Source: Deltaproteobacteria bacterium (GTDB lineage: Bacteria; Desulfobacterota; Deferrisomatia; Deferrisomatales; BM512). From it: 64,000 bases of DNA. Positions 33,265-41,548 of this stretch are shown here, piece by piece. The notes under the pieces are model-generated. The model saw only the letters and a list, made by a program, of their open reading frames with translations, ran no database searches and was not told the DNA's origin. A program made the translations under genes and the position numbers. The stretch's first letter is position 1; each line of letters opens with the position of its first letter. The DNA lies in assembly GCA_002869015.1 (NCBI GenBank), contig PKTT01000023.1:1-64000 (forward strand), read 5' to 3'.

Positions 33265-35301
33265 ATGATTAGGGTACTTATTACCGATGATTCTCGGCTT
33301 GTAAGGGGCGTCCTCAGGGAAATTATAGAGGATGACCCCGAGATCACTGTAATCGCTGAAGCATCCAATGGCGCCGAGGCGGTAGAGATATGTATAAAGG
33401 AGCGCCCTGACGTAGTTTTAATGGACGTTCAGATGCCTGTGATGGACGGCATCGAATCCGTCAGGCGCATAATGCAGTCTGCGCCCACTCCGGTTATAGT
33501 GCTTTCAGCATCCGTTAAATCAAGCGAGACTCGCTCTGCATTCGCTGCGCTATCCGCAGGGGCAATAGATGCAATTGCAAAACCCCACGGCATAGTTTCA
33601 GCTGATACGTATAGCTCCATAGCCGATGACATCATAGGCAGGATCAAGCTTTATGCTAGGGTAGCAAAAAAAGGTAAGCTGGATACCGAAGAGCATCCAC
33701 GGAACAACGAACAAATATCATCTCCCGCAATTTCCTCAAGCGTAATTGCCATTGGCGCTTCTACCGGAGGCCCCAGAAGTCTCTCCGCGCTGCTTTCAGC
33801 TTTAAAACCCGATTTCCCTTGCCCGATACTTTTGGTTCAGCACATAAGCGAGGGCTTCATGCGTGGCTTCTCCGAGTGGCTGGGCAGGGAAATCTCTTTG
33901 GAGGTGGTGATTGTAGACCATGCGATGAGGCTGGAACCCGGCCGTGTTTACCTGCCCCCCGACGGGTACCACCTTGAGGTCGCAAGAGGCGCTGCCGTAT
34001 TGAGTGAAGCTCCTCCGCTGCATGGATGTCGCCCGGCTGTTGATGTGCTCTTTAAATCCCTAGCGGAGGAATATGGGGAGAGAGCTATTGGTGTAGTTCT
34101 AACCGGTATCGGAGTCGACGGCGCCGCAGGCGCGGCGGCAATAAAGGCTGTCGGTGGTATGGTGATAGCGCAGGATGAAGAGTCCTCGGTTATCTTCGGA
34201 ATGCCCAAAGCGGTTATAGAACGCGACGCCGCGACACATGTCGCAAGCCTTCAAAATATGCCCAAGTTGCTAAGTGAATTGGCAAGCGCTCATGCAGATG
34301 ATAACGGCGGGCTCTTCGGCGCCTCGCAGCGGGTAAACGAGGTCCTAGTGGTCGATGACAGCCCTACGATGAGGGCTGTGCTATACGATATTTTAACCGC
34401 ACACGGGCATAGTGTGCGCCAAGCTGAGAATGGGCGCCTCGCTTTGCAGGAAATCTCAAGGCAAGAGCCGGACCTGATAGTGCTGGATGTGATGATGCCA
34501 GAGCTTGATGGCTACTCCGTTTGCCGTAGAGTGCGTGAGGATTACGGCTATATACCCGTGCTAATGGTTACCGCCAAGGGCTCTTCAGAGGATATGGTCA
34601 GGGCCCTTGAGGCCGGGGCCGATGATTGTATTGCCAAGCCCTTCGAGCCGATGGAGCTCTCCGCCAGGGTTCAGTCGCTCCTTCGTATACGCTCATTACA
34701 CCAACGGCTCTTTACGCAAAATAATGAATTGGAAGCTAAAAACAGAGAGCTAGAGCGGCTCGCCCGCGCGCTTAACCGCGCCAACAAAGAGCTGACCCTG
34801 CTCTCCGTCACAGATGGGTTAACCAAGGCTTACAACCATCGCCATTTCCAGGAGCGTTTCAAGTCTGAATTTGCCCGCTCCGAGCGTTATGGGACTTTGC
34901 TCTCCATAATCCTGATCGACATTGACCACTTTAAAAGAGTTAATGATAACTACGGACACCCCGTCGGCGATCAGGTGCTCATCCATCTTGTTGAGGTGCT
35001 TGAGGAGTCAGTACGAAAAGAGGACCTTGTCGCCAGGTATGGCGGCGAGGAATTTATCTTGATGCTCCCGGAAACCTCAGGCCCCAGGGCGCTCCTCTTG
35101 GCTAAGAGAATCAGAGAGAGAATCGAGCAGAGCGAGGTGGTGATAGATGCCTCACTTTCGGTCCGCTATACGGTGAGCCTTGGGGTATCCTCCTATGAGC
35201 CGGGGGGTAAGGTGCAGACGGCAGAGGCGCTCATTGCAAAGGCCGATTCGGCCCTTTACAGCGCAAAGGCAAATGGTCGCAACCGCGCAGAGATGGCTTG
35301 A
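33265..35301 (+). CDS. CheB methylesterase fused to REC-GGDEF diguanylate cyclase
   Basis: 678 residues, four domains. REC1 1-125 (Asp54, VLMDVQMPVMDG). CheB methylesterase 157-345 with catalytic Ser166 (GASTGGP), His193 (VQHISEGF) and Asp285 (GIGVDGAAG). REC2 358-475 (Asp408, IVLDVMMPELDGY; Lys458). A coiled linker (about 478-512) leads to GGDEF 515-678 with DIDHFKRVNDNYGH, active site GGEEF 593-597 and an intact I-site RKED at 584-587. REC-CheB is the WspF layout and REC-GGDEF the WspR layout, here in one chain. It should both demethylate the receptor and make c-di-GMP when CheA phosphorylates its receivers. An AT-rich 44-base gap precedes it. Confidence 0.93.
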   Translation: MIRVLITDDSRLVRGVLREIIEDDPEITVIAEASNGAEAVEICIKERPDVVLMDVQMPVMDGIESVRRIMQSAPTPVIVLSASVKSSETRSAFAALSAGAIDAIAKPHGIVSADTYSSIADDIIGRIKLYARVAKKGKLDTEEHPRNNEQISSPAISSSVIAIGASTGGPRSLSALLSALKPDFPCPILLVQHISEGFMRGFSEWLGREISLEVVIVDHAMRLEPGRVYLPPDGYHLEVARGAAVLSEAPPLHGCRPAVDVLFKSLAEEYGERAIGVVLTGIGVDGAAGAAAIKAVGGMVIAQDEESSVIFGMPKAVIERDAATHVASLQNMPKLLSELASAHADDNGGLFGASQRVNEVLVVDDSPTMRAVLYDILTAHGHSVRQAENGRLALQEISRQEPDLIVLDVMMPELDGYSVCRRVREDYGYIPVLMVTAKGSSEDMVRALEAGADDCIAKPFEPMELSARVQSLLRIRSLHQRLFTQNNELEAKNRELERLARALNRANKELTLLSVTDGLTKAYNHRHFQERFKSEFARSERYGTLLSIILIDIDHFKRVNDNYGHPVGDQVLIHLVEVLEESVRKEDLVARYGGEEFILMLPETSGPRALLLAKRIRERIEQSEVVIDASLSVRYTVSLGVSSYEPGGKVQTAEALIAKADSALYSAKANGRNRAEMA

Positions 35302-36838
35302 CCTAAGGGTACCCGCCCTGGCGGCGTGGGGTGCCTTTGTAGGCGCCGCCGCGTTCGCTCCCGTAGGCTGGTGGCCCCTTGCCATGATTGCCCTCGTCCC
35401 CCTTTGGACAATTGCAATGACCGAGGGCCCGAGGCGCTGCGCTTTATTCGGTTTCTCATTTGGCGTGGGCTTTTTTTGCGCCTCCCTATATTTTTTAATC
35501 GAGACCCTTCGCGTGCACGGCTACATGGCGCTGCCGTTGGCTCTCTCAACCTACCTCCTGCTAGTATTTTATCTTTCGCTCTACCCTATGCTCTCTACAG
35601 CGCTAATAGGTTATGTCGCTAAAGTAAGCCCCGCTATAGCGCTGGTTGTTGCCCCCTTTGCATGGACCGGCTTTGAATGGCTAAGGGGTGAGGTCATCAT
35701 CGGTTTCCCTTGGGGAGATCTGCCGATGGCTCTTTGGCGTCTACGAACGGCGCTTGACCTTGCTCCGATATTGGGGGTTGGCGGCGTTCGCCTACTTATG
35801 GCCTCAATTTCAGTGGCGGGTGTGTTCATCCTGCTTCCGAAAAAGACCCGGCAGGGCGCGCGCTACGCTTTAATATTGCCTTTGGCCGCTTTGGTGCTCT
35901 CCTTAGCGCTGCCAAAAGCCGTGGAAATTAAAAGCGAGGTTCTCGGCAAGGGGGACATCGCCATAATTCAGGGGAATATCCCCCAAAGCGAGAAGTGGCT
36001 ACCCGGTATGCGCCAGGAGACGCTTAACCGTTACCGCCGCTTAACCCTTGATGCGGTAGCTGGTACTCCACCTGATTTTATCCTCTGGCCGGAGACCGCC
36101 ATGCCTTCGAGGGTTCCCGTCGGTTCAAGCGGGCGACGTTTTGTTGAGAAACTGGCCCGGTCGGCAAAGAGCTCAATAATCTTTGGCGCTCCTTCTAATG
36201 TCTACAAAGATGGCGGCGTAAAGGAGTCAAGAAATTCTGTCTATGGCGTTACCCAAAATGGGAATTTCACTGGACGGTACGACAAGGTAAAGCTGGTGCC
36301 TTTCGGCGAGTACGTCCCCTTTGAGCGCTACCTGCCCTTTGTAAAGAAAATTTCAAGTGCTGCGGGAAACTTCAGGCCGGGAGAGGGATTCTTGAGCCTG
36401 CCGCTGGGAATCACCGAAGATGCGCGAAGAGTTGGGTCATTGATCTGCTTTGAATCGCTATTCCCAGCCTTCGCCACCGCACAGGCTAGAGGAGGTGCCA
36501 ATATTTTAGCTGTGGTCACCAATGATTCATGGTTCGGAGACTCTTCAGCCCCCTCAAGGCACCTCGCCTACTCTGCGTGGCGGGCCGCGGAGAACGGCCT
36601 CTGGCTTATAAGAGCGGCAAATACTGGAATAAGCGCTATATTTGATGAGCGCGGCGAACTCATAAAGTCCACATCTCTGGATGAGACTACCTTCTTGAGG
36701 GGGGAGGTCGAATATAGAGCAAGCGAAGGTTTATTACAGGGCGCTCTAAGGCCTTGGGTGGAGCTCACCTCACTTCTCTTGGCTATAATAGCCCTTTTTG
36801 GTATTCTACGGCTCCGCCGCGCTGAAAGCAGCGGGTAA
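35273..36838 (+). CDS. lnt: Apolipoprotein N-acyltransferase
   Basis: 521 residues from ATG 35273, which overlaps the end of the CheB-GGDEF gene by 29 bases; the longer frame from 35180 adds only a non-homologous Arg-rich stretch. Six or so N-terminal membrane helices are followed by a periplasmic carbon-nitrogen hydrolase domain with the catalytic triad Glu (WPETAMPS), Lys (YDKVKLVPFGEYVPFE) and Cys (GSLICFESLFP), and a last membrane helix. Lnt adds the third acyl chain to lipoproteins, and the window encodes several substrates. Presence of lnt supports a Gram-negative envelope. Confidence 0.92.
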   Translation: MVATAQRWLDLRVPALAAWGAFVGAAAFAPVGWWPLAMIALVPLWTIAMTEGPRRCALFGFSFGVGFFCASLYFLIETLRVHGYMALPLALSTYLLLVFYLSLYPMLSTALIGYVAKVSPAIALVVAPFAWTGFEWLRGEVIIGFPWGDLPMALWRLRTALDLAPILGVGGVRLLMASISVAGVFILLPKKTRQGARYALILPLAALVLSLALPKAVEIKSEVLGKGDIAIIQGNIPQSEKWLPGMRQETLNRYRRLTLDAVAGTPPDFILWPETAMPSRVPVGSSGRRFVEKLARSAKSSIIFGAPSNVYKDGGVKESRNSVYGVTQNGNFTGRYDKVKLVPFGEYVPFERYLPFVKKISSAAGNFRPGEGFLSLPLGITEDARRVGSLICFESLFPAFATAQARGGANILAVVTNDSWFGDSSAPSRHLAYSAWRAAENGLWLIRAANTGISAIFDERGELIKSTSLDETTFLRGEVEYRASEGLLQGALRPWVELTSLLLAIIALFGILRLRRAESSG

Positions 36839-36867
36839 TACTCTCTCGTAAGCGAGGTTCAATATAG

Positions 36868-37966
36868 ATGACCACACCAGCAAAAACCATAGAGCTTGCC
36901 AGCCGCCTTCAAGACCTGTGGAGGCACCTTTGACCTCTCTACAAAAGAGGCTCGCTTAGAGGAGCTTGACGAGATGATGGCCCGTCCCGACTTCTGGGAT
37001 GACCAGGAGGGCGCGGAGGTCGTCTCCCGCGAGCGGATAAGACTAATAGAACAATTGGAGCTTTGGAAGCGGCTAAACTCAGAGGCAGAGGATTGTCAGG
37101 TTGCCTTTGAACTTCTCTCCGAGGTTGAGGACCCTGAGCTTAGGGGGGAGACTGAGTCGCGCGTGGAGGCTCTGGAGCGGGAGGTCTCCGCGCTGGAGTT
37201 CCAGAAGATGCTCTCTGGTGAAAATGACGAGAATGACGCAATTCTCTCAATAAATGCGGGCGCGGGGGGTACAGAGGCACAGGATTGGGCGGAGATGCTC
37301 TTTAGGATGTATATGCGTTGGGCGGAGGCTAAAGGGTATGACGTTTCCATTCTTGACCGCCTTGATGGAGAGGAGGCGGGGATAAAGTCCGCTACGTTGT
37401 CAATCTCCGGCAACCACGCTTATGGTTTCTTGCGTTCCGAGCAGGGAGTTCACCGTCTTGTCCGTATAAGCCCCTACGATTCGCAGGCGCGCAGGCATAC
37501 CTCCTTCGCTTCGGTGTCTGTCCTCGCAGACGTGATGGAGGATACAACTGTCGAGGTTGACGAGGGAGACCTCAAGGTCGATGTCTTCAGGGCAAGTGGC
37601 GCAGGAGGCCAGCACGTAAACAAAACTGAGTCCGCGGTGAGGCTCACCCACATCCCCACAGGCATAGTCGTCAGTTGCCAATCTGAGCGAAGTCAGCATA
37701 AAAACAGGGCGAACGCAATGCGAATCCTGAAGGCACGTATCAAGGATCATCAACAGTCGATTCTCGACGCACAGCGTGCGGAGGTTGAAGCCGAGAAGAA
37801 GGAGATTGCCTGGGGCAGCCAGATTCGCTCTTACATTTTACAGCCCTACCAGAAGGTCAAGGACCACCGCACAGGGGTTGAGGACGGCAACGTTACGAAG
37901 GTGCTTGATGGTGGGATAGATGAATTTATAGAGGGATTTCTGCTTGGTCAAACGGAGGAGGCTTAG
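36868..37966 (+). CDS. prfB: Peptide chain release factor 2, programmed +1 frameshift
   Basis: The gene starts at ATG 36868 and runs 21 codons to an in-frame TGA (36931-36933) in the context GGAGGCACCTTTGAC. Ribosomes shift +1 at CTT and continue as DLSTKEARLEEL, giving a product of 365 residues. The rest is standard RF2: the GGQ motif in SGAGGQHVNKTESAVRL, and the stop-codon recognition region SPYDSQARRHTSFASV, with SPY in place of the more common SPF. RF2 reads UGA and UAA, and the frameshift autoregulates it. Gene callers would report only the 3' frame from 36896. Confidence 0.93.
36922..36934 (+). promoter_or_regulatory. prfB programmed +1 frameshift signal
   Basis: AGG(CAC)CTTTGAC: an internal Shine-Dalgarno-like GGAGG (36920-36924) three bases before the slippery CTT, then TGA C. 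The layout is as in Escherichia coli prfB. Confidence 0.92.
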
Positions 37967-37975
37967 ATAGAGGCG

Positions 37976-38494
37976 CTAACCGGATACTATAGGTGGCTCC
38001 GCGTCTTTTATCGTTAAAACTACAAGGTCCCCCTTCTTTATCGTTGTAATGCTGATGTAAATACGCTCGACTCCTCTTTGGGTCCTAATCTCCTGAAAGC
38101 CTCTGGCGTCTATCACGTCACGACCCGTCTTGTAAGTTATCTCAACGGAGCTTTTAATTACACAGGCGCCGCAATGCTCTGTTTCTCCGCAGCCATTTTC
38201 ACTTTCAGCATGCTTGCACTGGATGAAGTCGCCCCCAAGCTCGCCTCGGTAATTTCCCCTGTTTTTGCTTGATAGCTTCAGCGCATGTTCATTGGCGTAT
38301 AGGATGTGTCTACCTCCATCCATTAGCACTACAGGTACATCCATGGATTCGAGAAAGGTGTCGAGGTGGGTTGGGAATTCAGCTTTTAGGAGGGCAAGTT
38401 TACAGTCGGGGCAAATGCCATGTGAGATGCCGTCTCCCTCTATCTCGGTATCCGCTGAAAGGCTTTTTTTGCACCAAGCGCATATTTTGTACAT
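37976..38494 (-). CDS. Cysteine-rich PAS-type protein with N-terminal zinc-like module
   Basis: 172 residues. The N-terminus (ICAWCKKSL ... GISHGICPDCK) is a CxxC...HGICPDC module, the same type that ends the PAS protein at 235-822. Residues about 45-165 form a PAS-like domain (FLESMDVPVVLMDGGRHILY, ANEHALKLS) with a cysteine cluster, CKHAESENGCGETEHCGACV, common in PAS proteins of anaerobic bacteria. The clustered cysteines could bind iron-sulfur, zinc or respond to redox. There is no output domain, so it may regulate by protein contact. It converges with prfB. Confidence 0.75.
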   Translation of the reverse strand: MYKICAWCKKSLSADTEIEGDGISHGICPDCKLALLKAEFPTHLDTFLESMDVPVVLMDGGRHILYANEHALKLSSKNRGNYRGELGGDFIQCKHAESENGCGETEHCGACVIKSSVEITYKTGRDVIDARGFQEIRTQRGVERIYISITTIKKGDLVVLTIKDAEPPIVSG

Positions 38495-38593
38495 CTAATC
38501 ACCCTGATTTATTGAAAGCCGAAATTACTCTGTGGAAGATTCTGAAAAAATTAGAATCATTTGGAGAATTGCTTAGAGAGAAGGAGGCGCTCT

Positions 38594-40513
38594 CTATTGT
38601 ATTGCACCTACGGCCTTCATATCTTCAGCCCGCTCCTTCGCTATCTCCTGAGCGACCTTGCTCTTCTCCTTCATCTTTTTAATTCTCTCCTGAACGGCAC
38701 GTTCAGCGTTTGATTCACGCAGTTGCTGGATCTTTTTTCTGTAGTCCACAAGCTGCGCCCTGCGCTCTCTTCCACCAGCGGCGTTTTCAAGGGTCTGACC
38801 CTGATCAGCCTCAGCCGCTACCCCATTAGTTGATAGGTTGCTTGGGAGCTCATTTGCCTTAGGATCTTCACCGGACATTGCAGTTTCTGTTGCGGCCGCC
38901 TTGATATTGTGGGGTTTTACAACCATTGCTGAGTTGACTTCTTCGGATTCGGTGGATGTCTCCTCCGGGCTCTCCTGATTAACATCGCCTTCTTTGACCG
39001 CTTCCTCGGTGGCTTTTTTCTCGGCCTCCAGGCGGGCAGCTTCCGCTTCCTCGGCGGCTTTTTTTTCGGCCTCCAAGCGGGCAGCTTCAGCTTCCTCAGC
39101 GGCCTTCTTTTCAGCCTCCAGGCGGGCAGCTTCAGCTTCCTCAGCACGCTTTCTTTCCAGCTCACGATCCTTGCGTGCCTGCGCAGCTTTTCTCTCTGCT
39201 TCTGCGCGCTCGGCCTCAAGTCGCTTAGCCTCTTCTGCTGCGATCCGCTCCTCTTCAGCTTTCTTTTCCGCTGCCAAGCGAGCCGCTTCGGCCTCCTCGG
39301 CGGCTTTCTTCTCAGCCGCTATACGAGCGGCTTCAGCCTCCTCGGCGGCCTTTTTTTCAGCAGCAACTCTCGCAGCTTCCTTCTGGGCAGCTATTTTCTC
39401 AGCTGCTACCCTTGCGGCTTCGGCTTCCTCGGCAGCTTTCTTTGCTTTTTGCTCTTCAAATTTTGCTTTTTCAAAGTCTTCAGGTTTTAGAAGCTTTGTG
39501 TCAGAGCCATCTTCGAGCTCTTGGGATTCAGCATCGTCATTTTCTTTGGGGGGCGGAGATTTCAGCATCTCCATGGCTTCCTTTGACGCCGCTTTTTCAA
39601 TCTCTTCGCGCTTTAGCTTCTCTATAATTTCAATCGCCTCAACCTCGTAGGGAGTGTCCCCGTATAGTTCAAGAAACTTTTCCAGAGCGGTTACGGAGCC
39701 CGCCTCCTCTGCCATCGTCAGCGCTTCAAGCGCTGATGAAAGGTGTGCCGCCCTGGCCCTTGCCTCCGGCACCAGATGTGAATCGGGGTGCTCCTCCAAA
39801 AAGGCGTCATAAGCGGCGACTGAGTCCTTTTTTTGCGCCATACTAAAATCAGCTTCCTGGCGGTCATACTCGGCGCGCCACTTCTCAGCAAGGGCGGTAG
39901 CCTCTATTGCTTGAGGCTCATCGGGGTAGAGGCGCACAAACTCCTCCATTTTATCTGGGCTTTTTGCTGCCAGGGCGCTTTTAAAGAGCGATTGTATCTT
40001 TGATTGACGCTTTTTAACCGCCGCATCGTAATCGCGCAATATCTTTAGCTGGCGCCTTGCGTCCTCGGAGTAGTAGCCGATGGGATTTGCGTTGATGAAG
40101 TCCTGTAGGCTCTCAATGGTCCCGGTGAGGATTGCGTTCTGGTATTCACTCTGTTCGGCTTCGTCAATCTGCTCAAGAGATTGACGGACATGAGCGAGAA
40201 CGGTTTCCATATCCTCGGCGTCCGGGTTGAGGAGGCGGTACGCGTTGAGGTGATAGAGTGCCTTTTCATACCTTCTCGACTCATCTTCGAGCCTGTAGAA
40301 ATAAAGTATGCCCAGGTTGTAGTGCACATCAGAGTACGCCGGCTCAAGCTTCAGCGCCGCCTGATACTGTTTCGAAGCCTCGACATACTCTCGTCTTTTA
40401 AGATATTCGTTCCCCGCCATCTTACGTTTGACCGCCTCAGCGGATGGTTGCGCGTAAGCTGTTGCAGTTATTAGCGAGGCGACTAGTAATGACGTCGCGA
40501 TGATGCCACGCAT
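38594..40513 (-). CDS. Exported TPR protein with long TolA-like coiled coil
   Basis: 639 residues from ATG 40513, which has GGGAGAAG upstream and a signal peptide ([19 protein letters not shown]). Residues about 25-140 carry TPR helices ([40 protein letters not shown]). A helical middle with repeated LEEHP/FLELY-type units follows to about 300. Residues about 345-500 form an Ala/Glu/Lys coiled coil with 15-residue repeats of the type [15 protein letters not shown], like the TolA shaft. A charged C-terminus ends in more helices. It may span the periplasm or bind peptidoglycan or Tol-Pal-like partners; none is coded nearby. Function unknown. Confidence 0.75.
   Translation of the reverse strand: MRGIIATSLLVASLITATAYAQPSAEAVKRKMAGNEYLKRREYVEASKQYQAALKLEPAYSDVHYNLGILYFYRLEDESRRYEKALYHLNAYRLLNPDAEDMETVLAHVRQSLEQIDEAEQSEYQNAILTGTIESLQDFINANPIGYYSEDARRQLKILRDYDAAVKKRQSKIQSLFKSALAAKSPDKMEEFVRLYPDEPQAIEATALAEKWRAEYDRQEADFSMAQKKDSVAAYDAFLEEHPDSHLVPEARARAAHLSSALEALTMAEEAGSVTALEKFLELYGDTPYEVEAIEIIEKLKREEIEKAASKEAMEMLKSPPPKENDDAESQELEDGSDTKLLKPEDFEKAKFEEQKAKKAAEEAEAARVAAEKIAAQKEAARVAAEKKAAEEAEAARIAAEKKAAEEAEAARLAAEKKAEEERIAAEEAKRLEAERAEAERKAAQARKDRELERKRAEEAEAARLEAEKKAAEEAEAARLEAEKKAAEEAEAARLEAEKKATEEAVKEGDVNQESPEETSTESEEVNSAMVVKPHNIKAAATETAMSGEDPKANELPSNLSTNGVAAEADQGQTLENAAGGRERRAQLVDYRKKIQQLRESNAERAVQERIKKMKEKSKVAQEIAKERAEDMKAVGAIQ
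39002..39136. repeat. Three 45-bp tandem repeats inside the coiled-coil gene
   Basis: Units 39002-39046, 39047-39091 and 39092-39136 are near-identical and keep the reading frame, each coding a 15-residue heptad-like block. More diverged copies continue to about 39430. They are prone to copy-number change by slippage or recombination. Confidence 0.8.
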
Positions 40514-40629
40514 ATGTTGGCTTCTCCCTGATATCAATAAAATGCACGAAAGTAACACTGCCGTACATTGTAGGTGATTACGCCTTACTTTTACAAGGTT
40601 TTGGGGCTATTGGCACCTTGAAAAATGCC

Positions 40630-40657
40630 TTGACTATCGGTACTTTCCTCCTATAAT
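40630..40657 (+). promoter_or_regulatory. Sigma-70 promoter of the lipid operon
   Basis: TTGACT (40630-40635), a 16-base spacer and a perfect TATAAT (40652-40657) lie 39 bases before the DUF177 start codon. It is the clearest housekeeping promoter in the window. Confidence 0.8.
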
Positions 40658-40696
40658 GGGCGATTCTTCAAATCCTTGGGATAAGGAGGGCTCCCT

Positions 40697-41251
40697 TTGG
40701 CATATCAGGGGATACCCATAGAATCACTCTCTCAGAGTGAGATACGCGCTGAGAGAGAGGTCGACGCCGAGGCGCTTAACGCCGAATTCGACGAGCGCGG
40801 AGTTGATGATGCTAAGGCGCTTGGGCCGCTTAAAGGCAGCGCGCGCATAACCCGCTCCGGTCCGGATATCTTTGTAATCGGTAACTTCGAGGCAAAGGTT
40901 GAGCTATCTTGCGTCAGGTGCCTTGAAAATTTCCGGCATGATGTCTCAGGCGAATTTCATCTGGATTTGACCAAGGAGCCACTTGGCTTTGAGGATGAGC
41001 CCGGTGAAGTAGAGCTCTCCGAGGCGGAGCTTGAGGTTGAGTACATCGAGGGAGATCTTCTTGAGCTTGAGCCCATTTTGATTGAGCAGCTGATCTTGGC
41101 GCTGCCGGATTACCCCGCATGCCCCAAAGGCTGCGAGCTCACTTGCCCCCGATGCGGCAAGGCGATGAACGCGGATACCTGTGGCTGCGAGGATAAAGAG
41201 GTGGACCCCCGCTTTGCGGCCTTAAAGGGTTTTAATGTAAAAAAGCAATAG
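40697..41251 (+). CDS. DUF177 (YceD) protein
   Basis: 184 residues, starting at TTG with AAGGAGGG upstream. The DUF177 core is visible as VELSCVRCLENFRHDVSGEF and the following LDLTKEPLGF, with the C-terminal PACPKGCELTCPRCG and CGCEDKEVDPRFAALK. The cysteine pairs suggest zinc binding. In Escherichia coli YceD sits before rpmF and plsX and has been linked to 23S rRNA metabolism, while the plant homologue is needed for rRNA maturation. Here too it heads the rpmF-plsX-fab operon under the promoter at 40630. Confidence 0.88.
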   Translation: MAYQGIPIESLSQSEIRAEREVDAEALNAEFDERGVDDAKALGPLKGSARITRSGPDIFVIGNFEAKVELSCVRCLENFRHDVSGEFHLDLTKEPLGFEDEPGEVELSEAELEVEYIEGDLLELEPILIEQLILALPDYPACPKGCELTCPRCGKAMNADTCGCEDKEVDPRFAALKGFNVKKQ

Positions 41252-41336
41252 AGGCAGGCAAAAAATTGCCGACTCTGGTATAAATAACACTCTTAAATAA
41301 AAACCAAAGAATTACTACTTATACAGGAGAAACAAA

Positions 41337-41528
41337 ATGGCCGTCCCCAAGAGGCGACACTCAGTCACCCGTCGCAATAAGCGCCGCGCAAATGATGGGC
41401 TTACAAGCCCCAACCTAGATAGCTGCCCCGAGTGCGGGGAGGCGAAGCTCTCCCACCGTGCATGCCCTTCATGCGGTTCCTACAAAGGCCGCGTTGTGGT
41501 AGCGCAGCCTGAAGAGGTTGAGGAGTAG
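41337..41528 (+). CDS. rpmF: Ribosomal protein L32
   Basis: 63 residues. MAVPKRRHSVTRRNKRRA is the invariant N-terminus, and CPECGEAKL with CPSCGSYKG form a zinc ribbon, so this is the zinc-binding (C+) form of L32. A perfect AGGAG precedes the ATG. It lies between DUF177 and plsX as in most bacteria, tying ribosome supply to phospholipid synthesis. Confidence 0.97.
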   Translation: MAVPKRRHSVTRRNKRRANDGLTSPNLDSCPECGEAKLSHRACPSCGSYKGRVVVAQPEEVEE

Positions 41529-41548
41529 CTCTCGGGCGGGCTTAAAAG

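Noticed and set aside
38994-39650. 218-residue plus-strand frame opposite the coiled-coil gene
   Set aside because: A serine/alanine/phenylalanine repeat that is simply the antisense of the Glu/Ala/Lys repeats.
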